Shown here: piece by piece, positions 8,842-17,216 of the stretch | How the letters are laid out: each line of letters begins with the position of its first letter | Numbering within the stretch: position 1 is the stretch's first letter | Assembly: GCF_002727185.1 (NCBI RefSeq) | Contig: NZ_NIZW01000029.1 | Location: 1 to 64,000 of the forward strand | Length of the DNA stretch: 64,000 bases | Reading direction: 5' to 3' | Origin: Rhodopirellula bahusiensis | GTDB lineage: Bacteria; Planctomycetota; Planctomycetia; Pirellulales; Pirellulaceae | Made by a program: the position numbers and the translations under genes | Notes under the pieces: model-generated | What the model saw: the letters and a program-made list of their open reading frames with translations, nothing else | What the model was told of the DNA's origin: nothing | The model's database searches: none

Positions 8842-9906
8842 ATGAAACGTTCCCACGACTCGCTTCAAGGTTTTTTGCATCTGCTTCGGGCACTCATTCG
8901 TGAGCCGTCTGTTGTGGGCGTGGAGGACGCGTTCTTTCGGGTGCTGCGCCGCGAGTTGGAAGAGTTTCCGGTGACGATCACTCGCTACCACGGGCTGCTG
9001 GTGGCGCAAGGAGACGAACCGGAAAGCAACTATCTCTCCGCTCACGTCGATCGTCATGGATTGCTGTGCACCGGGCCGCGTGAGTTCCAATACGCGGCGT
9101 TCATTGCCGGGAACCGCGGGGAGCTGAATGGGGATTCGATTTCGGAGCAGTTCATGGAGTTGATCGCCGGCCGTTTTCGCGGCCAACGTGTGCAGGCTCA
9201 CACGCCCTACGCGGGATCTTATCTCGGTCAAGGCACGATCACGGAATCCTTCATTTGCCCGCGCCGAAAGAACTTGATCTTCGACATCGATGGGTTGGAC
9301 TTCCTTCAACCAGGAACACCCGTTTCTTTTGTCGATCGACTGAGAGAAGACGACGGGCAGATCTCAGCCCAGCTCGACAACGTCGTATCGGTCGCGATCT
9401 TGATCGAGATGATTCGTCGCGGTTTTCGTGGGACGGCGTTCTTCACGGCTGGCGAAGAATGCGGGCGGAGCTATCGATACGTTGCGGAGTGGTTCCAGCG
9501 ATTTGATTTGAAGACTCAGCGGTTGGTCGTGTTGGACACCAGTCCCTTTCCAACCCAAGAAGACTTGAACGCACAAGAAGTGGTGCTTCGCAATCGCGAC
9601 TCGGTGGCCGAGTTTGAGCCCACCGTGACAACCGAACTAAGAGAGATCTGCGATCAATTGAAGGTGACGCATCGATTCAAAGACGAATACGTGACTGAGA
9701 TGAACAAGACTCGCGAAAAGCAAAGCTCGATCGGACGGACGGAGCTTGGACGATTGATCGACGCGACGAATGGCGAGGTCACCGGAACAACGTTGCAGTT
9801 GCCAACTTCGTCCTATCACACCCAAACCGAAACAGCCAACCTGTCCAGTGTCGAGGCGGTCTTGAAAGTCTTGACTCGGCTGACGGGTGCGGATCTGAAA
9901 TCGTGA
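8842..9906 (+). CDS. M42-family (glutamyl/deblocking) aminopeptidase-like metallopeptidase
   Basis: A 354-residue protein from the ATG at 8842. All M42 zinc-site elements can be seen: His68 and Asp70 in YLSAHVDRHG, the bridging Asp in QLDNVVS, the Glu-Glu pair in FTAGEECG, an Asp in LVVLDTSP, and the late His in SSYHTQTE. It has no signal peptide, so it probably acts in the cytoplasm on peptides. The gene begins about 160 bases after recQ on the same strand and ends 25 bases before the convergent membrane-protein gene. Some members act as cellulases or are called FrvX; the exact substrate cannot be read. Confidence 0.85.
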   Translation: MKRSHDSLQGFLHLLRALIREPSVVGVEDAFFRVLRRELEEFPVTITRYHGLLVAQGDEPESNYLSAHVDRHGLLCTGPREFQYAAFIAGNRGELNGDSISEQFMELIAGRFRGQRVQAHTPYAGSYLGQGTITESFICPRRKNLIFDIDGLDFLQPGTPVSFVDRLREDDGQISAQLDNVVSVAILIEMIRRGFRGTAFFTAGEECGRSYRYVAEWFQRFDLKTQRLVVLDTSPFPTQEDLNAQEVVLRNRDSVAEFEPTVTTELREICDQLKVTHRFKDEYVTEMNKTREKQSSIGRTELGRLIDATNGEVTGTTLQLPTSSYHTQTETANLSSVEAVLKVLTRLTGADLKS

Positions 9907-9931
9907 GATTTGTTTGGGAGCACCAGCCATC

Positions 9932-10522
9932 TCACTGATCGTTTGTCATTTGAGTTCGCAGTTGCTCGAAACGTTGTTTCTCAGGCAAGAGCCTTGAGCG
10001 AATTTCTCGGTTGATTTGCCAAATGGCCAGTCCCATGCAAATCGCAAAGGCGGGACCAAAGACGAGGTACAGCAAGTATCGTCGGGCGGGATCGATGATG
10101 AACAGGGCGATGATCAGTCCCAACACGTTTGGGACGGCGAACCACCAAACAAAGTTGCGCATTTGAGAGATGCGGTCATCGAGGCCATCGATCGATTTGT
10201 CGATCAACCCCCGCAAGGATTGTTCAAAGCCAAGGTGGCGATGTTGGCGATCCCTTCGCCATTTGAATAGCCAGCCGGCGGCAGCGAGACATACGATGCC
10301 AGGAAGGATCAAAACCAGATCGTGTCCCTGCAAAACGGGATCACGAAAGAACATCACGGCGACAAACAACAGCGTTGCGATCATGACTCCATCCGTGATG
10401 GCGGTGAGGCGTCGCAGCGATTGTTCTTTTTCGACCACCGCAAGCAGAATGCTTTCACGCTCGAGCGATTCTTTGGTCGCGGCTTGGGAGTTCCAAATCA
10501 GTTGAATTTCGTCAAAGTTCAT
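9932..10522 (-). CDS. Integral membrane protein paired with an ECF sigma factor
   Basis: A 196-residue protein from the ATG at 10522 (MNFDEIQLIW). It has about four hydrophobic segments in two pairs (around residues 45-60, 70-88, 123-142, 147-168), with a charged stretch between the pairs and at the C-terminus. It overlaps the end of the sigma-factor gene by 11 bases, so the two are translationally coupled. The position suggests an anti-sigma or sensor role, but there is no zinc-binding anti-sigma motif. The function is inferred only from context. Confidence 0.7.
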   Translation of the reverse strand: MNFDEIQLIWNSQAATKESLERESILLAVVEKEQSLRRLTAITDGVMIATLLFVAVMFFRDPVLQGHDLVLILPGIVCLAAAGWLFKWRRDRQHRHLGFEQSLRGLIDKSIDGLDDRISQMRNFVWWFAVPNVLGLIIALFIIDPARRYLLYLVFGPAFAICMGLAIWQINREIRSRLLPEKQRFEQLRTQMTNDQ

Positions 10523-11015
10523 TGGTGGTTTCCTGGTCGAGGAGCGAGGACAAATGTTTCTTGATGCGGTGCAGGCGGACGCCAACGTTGGTCACTGAAA
10601 GACCGAGTGTTTCGGCGATGTCACGGTGCTGGATTCCGTCGAGCATCATCAAGGCGAGCGAACGATCGATGGGATTCAGTTCGGCAATCTTTTCGTACAA
10701 CCAATCCACGCGAGGATCCGGGTTGGGCTCGTTCGCGATCGGTTCTTCGGCAAGTGTTTGTCGCTTTTCGCGATGCTTGGAATCTTTGCGAGTCCAGCTG
10801 ATGGCGGTGTACAACGCGACTCGGTAGATCCAGGTGGACTCGGCGACATCGGGGTTCAGGTTTGGAATCGAACGCCAAAGCTGCAATCCAATTTCCTGCA
10901 ACAGGTCGTCTTGGTCATGTCGGTTGCGAGCGAAAGAACGAGCGACTTTGAGCAACAAGCCTTGATGTTTCTCCAGCCAAACCTGGAGCTGTCGTTCCTG
11001 CTGGCGTGGATTCAT
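10512..11015 (-). CDS. ECF-type RNA polymerase sigma factor
   Basis: A 167-residue sigma-70 family protein. Region 2 has RNRHDQDDLLQEIGLQLWRS and TWIYRVALYTAISWTRK; region 4 has LNPIDRSLALMMLDGIQHRD followed by the helix-turn-helix IAETLGLSVTNVGVRLHRIK. The short linker and absence of regions 1 and 3 are typical of ECF factors. Overlap with the downstream membrane-protein gene suggests that protein controls it. Confidence 0.9.
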   Translation of the reverse strand: MNPRQQERQLQVWLEKHQGLLLKVARSFARNRHDQDDLLQEIGLQLWRSIPNLNPDVAESTWIYRVALYTAISWTRKDSKHREKRQTLAEEPIANEPNPDPRVDWLYEKIAELNPIDRSLALMMLDGIQHRDIAETLGLSVTNVGVRLHRIKKHLSSLLDQETTNEL

Positions 11016-11181
11016 AAGAGATCATGGAAAGCGAGTGAGAGACTTGGTGACTCTGATGAACTAGTCGCGAGTGAGTGGCGGGATCTTACAAAGAAGAGCA
11101 GACTCCCCTCAATTTTTGAACGTTTTCCGGGGGACGAGAGCCGTGGTAGGGAAAGCTTCCGTATCGTCGACGCGAATCTTG

Positions 11182-11217
11182 AAACGCGGAGATGCGGAGG
11201 AGCGGAGTTTCGCGGAG
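11182..11217 (+). repeat. GGAG-rich boundary repeat, copy A (5' box)
   Basis: The sequence AAACGCGGAGATGCGGAGGA continuing to CGCGGAG, with GGAG recurring every 8-12 bases. The same box precedes units B (11635-11671), C (12315-12351) and D (12779-12815), and occurs again at 15520-15556. Its reverse complement follows each unit. Confidence 0.85.
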
Positions 11218-11264
11218 ATTGAGGGGAGAGTGTATTGAATCGGTGGTGTTTGAGAGGGAATCAA

Positions 11265-11436
11265 ATGAAGTTGGCCGATGTGGTCATTGGTGGAGCGATC
11301 GAAGTGCTTCGTTGGCTTGGTCTTCTTTGCGTTTGATGAATCTAAATGCTTGCTGCTCAACAATTTTCACGAAGCAAAGTTCTTCGACGGTCTACATCGC
11401 ATCGTCAAGCGATACGGAGGTGGCAAACCGAGTTGA
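11265..11436 (+). pseudogene. GxxExxY gene remnant, copy A (internally deleted)
   Basis: The ATG at 11265 starts MKLADVVIGGAIEVLRWLGL, clearly homologous to the start of the intact gene at 11709, but a stop follows after 23 codons at 11334. The next bases match the last 30 or so codons of the intact gene (NFHEAKFFDGLHRIVKRYGG in a shifted frame). The central 220 bp or so, which encode GLLEHVY and the nuclease-like residues, are absent. It is boxed by 11182-11217 and 11446-11484. Confidence 0.8.
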
Positions 11437-11445
11437 TCGCTGACC

Positions 11446-11484
11446 TCTCTCCGCGAAGCTCCGCCCCTCCGCATCTCCGCGTTT
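11446..11484 (-). repeat. GGAG-rich boundary repeat, copy A (3' box)
   Basis: CTCTCTCCGCGAAGCTCCGC continuing to TCTCCGCGTTT, the inverted form of the box at 11182-11217. Homologous 3' boxes follow copies B (12112-12151), C (12576-12615), D (13032-13073) and E (15317-15356). Between each 3' box and the next 5' box lies a conserved spacer of about 150-165 bp containing ATGACGATTCGGGCCAGCCG. Confidence 0.85.
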
Positions 11485-11634
11485 TAAATTACCCGCTGGT
11501 TTGGAATGTCGTCATTGGATGACGATTCGGGCCAGCCGCCCGGAGGAAAAAGCTTGCCGTCTTTCCGATGGGTGGGTTGGAATCTTTGACCTCCGACCAA
11601 TTGCAACGGGGCGAGCTTGATCGATGCGAATCTT

Positions 11635-12151
11635 GAAACGCGGAGTGGCGGTGGAGCGGAGCTTCGCGGAGATTGGAGTGAGAGCGTTTCGAGCCATTGG
11701 AGATTGAGATGGAACCGAATGATGTGACTGACGTAATCATTGGAGCCGCGATCGAAGTGCATCGCCGACTCGGCCCGGGGCTCTTGGAGCATGTCTATCG
11801 GCGTTGCCTGGCCTACGAGCTTCGAAAGCGAGGCTTGGCGGTTGTGGAAGAGAAACCGGTCGCAATTGATTACGACGATCTGCACGAACCGTGTGCTTTT
11901 CGAGCTGATCTATTGGTGGAGGAACTGGTCGTCGTTGAACTCAAAGCGAAAACTCAAATCCACCCCATCGATAAAACGCAGACTCTGTCTTACCTGCGTT
12001 TAATGAATCTCAATGTTGGGCTGCTCATCAATTTTCACGAAGCAAAGTTGATCGACGGTCTGCATCGCATCGTCAACCGATACGGCGGCCCCAAACCAAG
12101 TTGACGCTCACCTCTCTCGGCGACCCTCCGCTCCTCCGTTTCTCCGCGTTT
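11635..12151. mobile_element. Complete GxxExxY unit B with inverted boundary boxes
   Basis: The only full-length unit in the array: 5' box 11635-11671, gene 11709-12104, 3' box 12112-12151. The boxes are inverted copies of each other (AAACGCGGAGTGGCGG... against ...TCTCCGCGTTT). From 5' box to 5' box the spacing is 453 bp for A-B, 680 bp for B-C and 464 bp for C-D, so unit B is about 220 bp longer, matching the region missing from A and C. Mobility is inferred from this arrangement; no target-site duplication was identified. Confidence 0.55.
11709..12104 (+). CDS. GxxExxY family protein (PD-(D/E)XK nuclease-like), intact copy
   Basis: A 131-residue protein, full length for the family. It has IIGAAIEVHRRLGPGLLEHVY, the signature that gives the GxxExxY name (shown here with one extra flanking residue less than the limit), then FRADLLVEELVVVELKAKT, which supplies the Asp and Glu-x-Lys of a PD-(D/E)XK-like active site, and a C-terminal NFHEAKLIDGLHRIVNRYGG. 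The start ATG at 11709 is preceded by GGAG at 11699; an upstream TTG (11697) is possible. The biochemical role of the family is not established. Four degraded copies lie in the same array. Confidence 0.9.
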   Translation: MEPNDVTDVIIGAAIEVHRRLGPGLLEHVYRRCLAYELRKRGLAVVEEKPVAIDYDDLHEPCAFRADLLVEELVVVELKAKTQIHPIDKTQTLSYLRLMNLNVGLLINFHEAKLIDGLHRIVNRYGGPKPS

Positions 12152-12387
12152 AAAGTTGCCTGCTGGTTTGGAATATCGTCATTGCATGGCCATTCGTGGA
12201 TGACGATTCGGGCCAGCCGCCTGGAGGCAAGCATTGCCGTCTTTCCGAAGGGCGTGTTGGAATCTTTTACGGCCGATCAATTGGAACGTGGTGTTTTTGA
12301 TCGACGCGAATCTTGAAACGCGGAGTGACGGAGGAGCGAAGCTTCGCGGAGTTGGGGTAGGAGCGTTTCGAGCTGGTGGGAATTGAG

Positions 12388-12570
12388 ATGGAATCGAATG
12401 ACGTGACTAACGTAATCATTGGAGCCGCGATCGAAGTGTATCGTTGGCTTGTTCTATTTGCGTTTGATGAATCTGGACGCTTGCTGCTCATCAATTTTCA
12501 TGAAGCAAAGTTGATCGACGGTCTGCATCGCATCGTCAACCGATACGGCGGCGCAAAACCGAGTGGATGA
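12388..12570 (+). pseudogene. GxxExxY copy C, in-frame internal deletion
   Basis: An open frame of 60 codons joins the N-terminus (MESNDVTNVIIGAAIEVYRW) directly to the C-terminus (LLINFHEAKLIDGLHRIV). The missing centre has nearly the same breakpoints as in copies A and D. Because the deletion keeps the frame, a short protein lacking GLLEHVY and the ELK motif could still be made. Boxes at 12315-12351 and 12576-12615 flank it. Confidence 0.8.
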
Positions 12571-12851
12571 CGCACCTCTCTCCGCGAAACTCCGCTCCTC
12601 CGTTTCTCCGCGTTTAAAGTTGCCCGCTGGTTTGGAATGCCGTCATTGCGTGACCATGCGTGGATGACGATTCGGGCCAGCCGCCCGGAGGCAAACATTG
12701 CCGTCTTTCCGAAGGGCGTGTTGGGATTTTTTACGGCCGATCAATTGGAACGTTGTGTTGTTGATCGACGCGTCTATTGAAACGCGGAGAAACGGAGGAG
12801 CGGAGCTTCGCGGAGTTGGGGTAGGAACGTTTCGAGCTGGTGGAAATTGAG

Positions 12852-13026
12852 ATGGAACCGAATCAAGTGACTGATGCAATCGTTGGTGCAGCGATCGAAG
12901 TTCATTTCCGACTTGGTCTCATCTGCTTTTGATGAATTTTGATGTTGCCTGCTCATTAATGTTTGCAAAGCGAAATTGAGCGATAGCCAATGTTGTCAAC
13001 CGATACGCGGGCCCAAGCCAAGTTGA
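12852..13026 (+). pseudogene. GxxExxY copy D, internally deleted and frameshifted
   Basis: It starts MEPNQVTDAIVGAAIEVHFR and stops after 26 codons (TGA at 12930). Degenerate C-terminal sequence follows, ending at the TGA at 13024. It has the same central deletion as A and C but more point decay. Boxes are at 12779-12815 and 13032-13073. Confidence 0.75.
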
Positions 13027-13245
13027 CGCTCACCTCTCTCCGCGAAGCTCCGCTCCTCCGTCACTCCGCGTTTCAATGCTTCTGTGTCCGCTTGCGTAGT
13101 TGACGTTGAGTTTGCGGGTTGTTTGGGAGGGACTGCCACCACTCCGCAGCCACGCTCATGTTGAGCGGGTCTTGTTGTCGGCGAAATCAAAATGATGCCG
13201 ATGAAGCGTGTGACCCCTACGATAGGAATCACTGGAATGCTCAAA

Positions 13246-15180
13246 ATGAACCGTTCGACCCATGTCAGTCTTTCATCCCGTTCGCGTCGCTTACGACGAA
13301 ACATCATTCGGGGGTTGGTCGCAGGTTGTTTGACATTCGCCACGCCTTTGGCCGTCCAATCCGCAGACATTGAGGTCGTGAACACAGACGACAACGGAGA
13401 CGGGTCGCTCCGTCAGGCGATCGCCAATGCCGAAGCGGGTGACCGGATTGTTTTCAACATTGCCGGAGGTGGCACAATCAACTTGGCGTCTGATCTACCG
13501 GAAATCACCGACAACCTCTCATTCGCAAATCAGAACGTGGCGGCCGTCATTATTGATCGCCAAGGAAGGGCACCTCTCTCTGTGACAGGAGGCATCATCG
13601 ATTTGGGTGAGTTGCAGGTCATGAATTCCGGTGGTGGACTTGTCGTTGACATTGAACTTTCCACGGCAGCCACATTGATTGGCAACGATGAACAAATCAC
13701 TGCCAACGTGCAGGCAGCAGGGACCATCGCTCCAGGTGACAGCAGTGCCGCGGGCAGCATCGGTGAGCTGATCATCGATGGAGATCTGGATGCGAGTGAT
13801 GCGACCATTCAGGTTGATGTGAACGGTGCCGGATCTCCAAACGATCTGGTTCAAGTCAGCGGGAACGGGACGGTGACCGACGCGACGCTGAGGCCCAACT
13901 TCATGGGCTCCAACTATTCGATCGGAGATACCTTCACCGTGTTCACTGCGGGGACTGGTTTAACGGGAACGCTGGCCAATTCTGCCGATGTGTTTCAGCT
14001 GTCTTCGAATCCATTCTTGGAAGCCATCATCAACTCCAATCCAAACGACCTGCAGTTGTTGATTCAAGACAACGGCGAATCCTTCACGACGGTCCTTCAG
14101 GGTTGCGGGCAAATGGGGGCGGTCACCGAGATCGATCGATTGAGGACCGCGGGGACCGTGCCTCAAATGAACGCGATCAGCAGTTTGCGGAACAGTTCAA
14201 CGTTAGAAATCAACCAAGCGGTGGGACAGTTGGCAGGTGCGATCTATCCATCTCTGGTGGACGCGGAGATCAACGAAGTTCACAACAGTATGAACGGGAT
14301 TCGCGATCGAGTGCTGTTGCAGCAAACGGATCTCGGCACGAGCGGTCATTGGTCACCCTGGGTTCGTGGCTATGGCATGACGTTGGACACCGGCGGCGAC
14401 GCTTGTATGGCGGAAGGCTATCGCCGAACGGTCGGCGGGATCGAACTGGGGACAGGATATCTGGCCGCTTCCGGTCTTGGGGTGCATGGCTTTGCACAGT
14501 TGGGCGCTTGCGACACGGAGATGAATTCGCTTGGTCAAGGTGCGGACACGGATTCGTATCGCTTCGGCGGAACCGTGCAATATGTCGGCGACTATTTATA
14601 CGGGTTTGGCTCGGGAGGGTTTGGCATACAAGAGCATTCGATTGATCGTTCCATGTCAGTTTTGCAACCTGGAACCACCGCAACCAGTGAGTCGGATGGT
14701 ACCGCCCAATTCGCCTCGGTGGAGTTGGGCACCGTTCACCGAAGTGAGGATTGGTTGTGGTTGTCGTTTGTTTCGTTGCAGGGTGTGCAAGCGGACTTGG
14801 ATGGCGAAACGGAATCGGGAGATTCTGATTTCAGGTTGACTGCCAGCGACGTGGACGGCGAGTCATTGCGAAGCATGGTGGGGGTCTCTTTGGCGGGAAC
14901 GAATCAAACCGGGCTCGGGCCCGCGACCACGCAGCTGCGATTTGGTTGGCTGCATGAGTTCCTGGATGACCAGCAGTCGGGAATCAATGCAGTTCAGGCT
15001 GTCGCTCCTGTCGACTTTTTGGCGCAAAGTGCGGACACGGGCCGCGATTGGTTGTCGCTGGGGGCTCAGCTTGATTGGGGGTTTGTGCTGGGCGGTCAGT
15101 TCACGCTGGCTTACCAAGGCAACCTGAATAGCGACTCGACGTTCCAAAGTGGCATGGTCGGAACTCGCTGGATTTGGTGA
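13246..15180 (+). CDS. Autotransporter-type outer-membrane protein
   Basis: A 644-residue protein from the ATG at 13246 (MNRSTHVSLSSRSRRLRRNI); ATGs at 13192, 13195 and 13201 are alternatives. The signal peptide has an Arg-rich n-region, the core GLVAGCLTFATPLA and a likely cut after AVQSA. The passenger begins with VNTDDNGDGSLRQAIANAEA, a start shared by beta-helical surface proteins, and has low Cys. From about residue 380 the C-terminal 260-270 residues alternate polar/aromatic (WSPWVRGYGM, YRFGGTVQYVGDYLYGFGSG) and end in the aromatic pattern TRWIW, as in autotransporter beta-barrels. It should be secreted to the cell surface by type V export. It sits between GxxExxY copies D and E and has no operon partner. 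Confidence 0.8.
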   Translation: MNRSTHVSLSSRSRRLRRNIIRGLVAGCLTFATPLAVQSADIEVVNTDDNGDGSLRQAIANAEAGDRIVFNIAGGGTINLASDLPEITDNLSFANQNVAAVIIDRQGRAPLSVTGGIIDLGELQVMNSGGGLVVDIELSTAATLIGNDEQITANVQAAGTIAPGDSSAAGSIGELIIDGDLDASDATIQVDVNGAGSPNDLVQVSGNGTVTDATLRPNFMGSNYSIGDTFTVFTAGTGLTGTLANSADVFQLSSNPFLEAIINSNPNDLQLLIQDNGESFTTVLQGCGQMGAVTEIDRLRTAGTVPQMNAISSLRNSSTLEINQAVGQLAGAIYPSLVDAEINEVHNSMNGIRDRVLLQQTDLGTSGHWSPWVRGYGMTLDTGGDACMAEGYRRTVGGIELGTGYLAASGLGVHGFAQLGACDTEMNSLGQGADTDSYRFGGTVQYVGDYLYGFGSGGFGIQEHSIDRSMSVLQPGTTATSESDGTAQFASVELGTVHRSEDWLWLSFVSLQGVQADLDGETESGDSDFRLTASDVDGESLRSMVGVSLAGTNQTGLGPATTQLRFGWLHEFLDDQQSGINAVQAVAPVDFLAQSADTGRDWLSLGAQLDWGFVLGGQFTLAYQGNLNSDSTFQSGMVGTRWIW

Positions 15181-15221
15181 GCGGTGACTTGGGCAGGTGG
15201 CTGGCACCTTCCGATGGCACT

Positions 15222-15308
15222 GGACTGCTGATCAATTTTCACGAAGCAAAGTTGATGGACGGTCTACATCGCATCGTCAACCGATACGGAGGAGGCAAAC
15301 CGAGTTGA
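15222..15308 (+). pseudogene. GxxExxY copy E, C-terminal fragment
   Basis: Only the last 28 or so codons of the family remain (LLINFHEAKLMDGLHRIVNR, then YGGGKPS and TGA). It is followed by a 3' box (15317-15356), the conserved spacer and another 5' box (15520-15556) that has no gene copy behind it. The missing 5' part coincides with the end of the autotransporter gene 42 bases upstream. Confidence 0.8.
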
Positions 15309-15624
15309 TCGCTGACCTCTCTCCGCGAAGCTCCGCTCCTCCGTATCTCCGCGTTTAAAGTTGCCCGCTAGTTTGGAATGTAGTCATTACGTGACCATTC
15401 GTGGATGACGATTCGGGCCAGCCGCCTGGAGGCAAACATTGCCGTCTTTCCGAAGAGTTGGTTGGGATTTTTGATGGCCGATCAATTGCGACGGGGCGTG
15501 GTTGATTGACGCGAATCTTGAAACGCGGAGTGGCGGAGGAGCGGAGGTTCGCGGAGATTGGGGTAAGATCGTTTAAGCTGATCGCTTACTTCAACCAACG
15601 CCGAATTCTTGGTCTCCCCGTTCC

Positions 15625-16239
15625 ATGTCTGTTGAAAACGAATCACCGCGACGGATCGGGCGGCCTCGGAACTTTGATCGCGACGAGACTTTGCTCGCGA
15701 TCGTCGATGTGTTCTGGCGGCTCGGGTACAACCAAACCAGCTTTCGCGAATTGGAAGCCGCGACCGGTGAAGGCCGCCAAAGTTTGGTGAACGCGTTCGG
15801 TGACAAGGCGGCTATCTTTGAAAAAGCCATTCAGTGCTACATCGATCACCGCGTTAATGAAGTGATCGAGTTGCTTCGCGGCGAAGGCGAACCATTGGAC
15901 CGAATCGCGAAAGTGTTGGCTCGATGGGAAGCCGATGCAAAGGCACCCGACCATCGCGGATGCTTGTTGGTCAACACGGGCGGTGAGATTGGCCCGAAAA
16001 ATGCGGCCATCGCGGATCGGATGGCAAACTCGACCCAACGTTTGGTGAACGAGTTTGCCAAGACTTATCAACAAGCGATGAAAACAGGTGCGATCGCGAC
16101 CAAACCATCCGCGAAATCGTTGGCTCGGCTCACCGTCGCGTTGGGCGATGGGGCGTTGTTGCAGGCTCGCGTCAGTGGCGATGCAGCAGCCGCGAAGCAA
16201 ACGCTGGTGACGCTGGCGGAATTGATTCGCAGTCGCTGA
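15625..16239 (+). CDS. TetR-family transcriptional regulator
   Basis: A 204-residue protein. The N-terminus RIGRPRNFDRDETLLAIVDV leads into the TetR helix-turn-helix TSFRELEAATGEGRQSLVNA and FGDKAAIFEKAI; the C-terminal ligand domain includes DHRGCLLVNTGGEI, typical of the TetR_C subgroup found with short-chain or hydrolase genes. It is 110 bases upstream of a codirectional alpha/beta hydrolase gene, and a palindrome in between (16297-16316) is a candidate operator. The 5' box of the repeat array ends 69 bases before its start. Confidence 0.9.
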   Translation: MSVENESPRRIGRPRNFDRDETLLAIVDVFWRLGYNQTSFRELEAATGEGRQSLVNAFGDKAAIFEKAIQCYIDHRVNEVIELLRGEGEPLDRIAKVLARWEADAKAPDHRGCLLVNTGGEIGPKNAAIADRMANSTQRLVNEFAKTYQQAMKTGAIATKPSAKSLARLTVALGDGALLQARVSGDAAAAKQTLVTLAELIRSR

Positions 16240-16296
16240 TGCGACAGTGAATGGATCGAACGCATGGCGGACTTGAATCATCGCTGTGCATTTTGG

Positions 16297-16316
16297 TTTT
16301 GAACACGCGTTCAAAA
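16297..16316. promoter_or_regulatory. Palindromic operator candidate upstream of the hydrolase gene
   Basis: TTTTGAACACGCGTTCAAAA has 8-bp perfect arms (TTTTGAAC/GTTCAAAA) around a 4-bp centre. It lies 34 bases before the hydrolase ATG and just downstream of the TetR gene. Size and symmetry suit a TetR dimer. Binding by this TetR is inferred from proximity. Confidence 0.5.
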
Positions 16317-16349
16317 ACGATGTGCATTTCCCTTTTGATGGAGACTCCG

Positions 16350-17210
16350 ATGAATATTCAAGAATTTCGAAAACGTCAACAAACCATCTCGCTCGATGGC
16401 GTGATCCATGAACCGCTGGACGTCGCTTACACCGACGTGGGCGAGGGCGAGCCCATCCTGTTGTTGCATGGCATCCCAACCTGGTCGTTTTTGTTCCACG
16501 ATGTGATTGACACGCTGGCTCAGCATTACCGAGTCATCGCGCCGGACATGATTGGTTATGGGTACTCCGATCGCCGCGACCAGTTTGATCGTTCGATTGA
16601 ATTTCAGGCTGACTTCCTCGAGCGTTTCCTGGAACACTTGGACGTCGAAAGTGCCCACTTCGTTGCTCACGACATCGGTGGTGGCGTCGCATTGATCTTG
16701 GCCGACCGAAAGCCCGAACTGGTGCGATCGATGGTGTTGTCCAACAGCGTCGCCTACGACAGTTGGCCTGTGGATGAGATGCTCGCGATGGGGCACCCTC
16801 GCAACGCGAAGATGAAACCGGAAGAGATGACCGAGAAGTTGGTCGAGAGCTTCCAGTTCGGTTTGACTCGTTCGGAACGACTCACCGAAGAGTTCAAGGA
16901 AGGCATCGTGACGCCCTACCAAGAACGTGATGGAATCGTGAGTCTGGTTCGCAACGCGGCGAGTTTGAACACGAACCACACCACTCCACTGACCAGTCGT
17001 CTGGGCCAGATGCAGCAACCGACGCTGCTGCTGTGGGGCGAAGACGACAAATGGCAGCCGATCAGCACGGCGGAGCAGTTGGTGAAGGACATGCCTCACG
17101 CGGAACTGCATCCGATGAAGGACTGCTCGCACTGGGTTCCGCAAGACAACCCGGAAGAGTTCGCCAGTGCGACGCTCGAGTTCCTGCAACGGGTTCCTGT
17201 GGCCGTGTAG
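16350..17210 (+). CDS. Alpha/beta hydrolase, haloalkane dehalogenase-like
   Basis: A 286-residue protein from the ATG at 16350 (MNIQEFRKRQQTISLDG). Motifs: oxyanion HGIPTWSFLF, nucleophile elbow VAHDIGGGVALI with Asp rather than Ser, the acid in LLWGEDDKWQP and the base in DCSHWVPQDNPEEF. An Asp nucleophile in HD(I/W)GG is characteristic of dehalogenases and epoxide hydrolases rather than esterases. No signal peptide. The TetR gene upstream and the operator-like palindrome suggest inducible expression. The substrate cannot be read from sequence. Confidence 0.85.
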   Translation: MNIQEFRKRQQTISLDGVIHEPLDVAYTDVGEGEPILLLHGIPTWSFLFHDVIDTLAQHYRVIAPDMIGYGYSDRRDQFDRSIEFQADFLERFLEHLDVESAHFVAHDIGGGVALILADRKPELVRSMVLSNSVAYDSWPVDEMLAMGHPRNAKMKPEEMTEKLVESFQFGLTRSERLTEEFKEGIVTPYQERDGIVSLVRNAASLNTNHTTPLTSRLGQMQQPTLLLWGEDDKWQPISTAEQLVKDMPHAELHPMKDCSHWVPQDNPEEFASATLEFLQRVPVAV

Positions 17211-17216
17211 GGTGAT

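Noticed and set aside
11182-15556. Possible CRISPR array
   Set aside because: The repeats are inverted boxes around genes with unequal spacing and homologous spacers, unlike short direct repeats with unique spacers.
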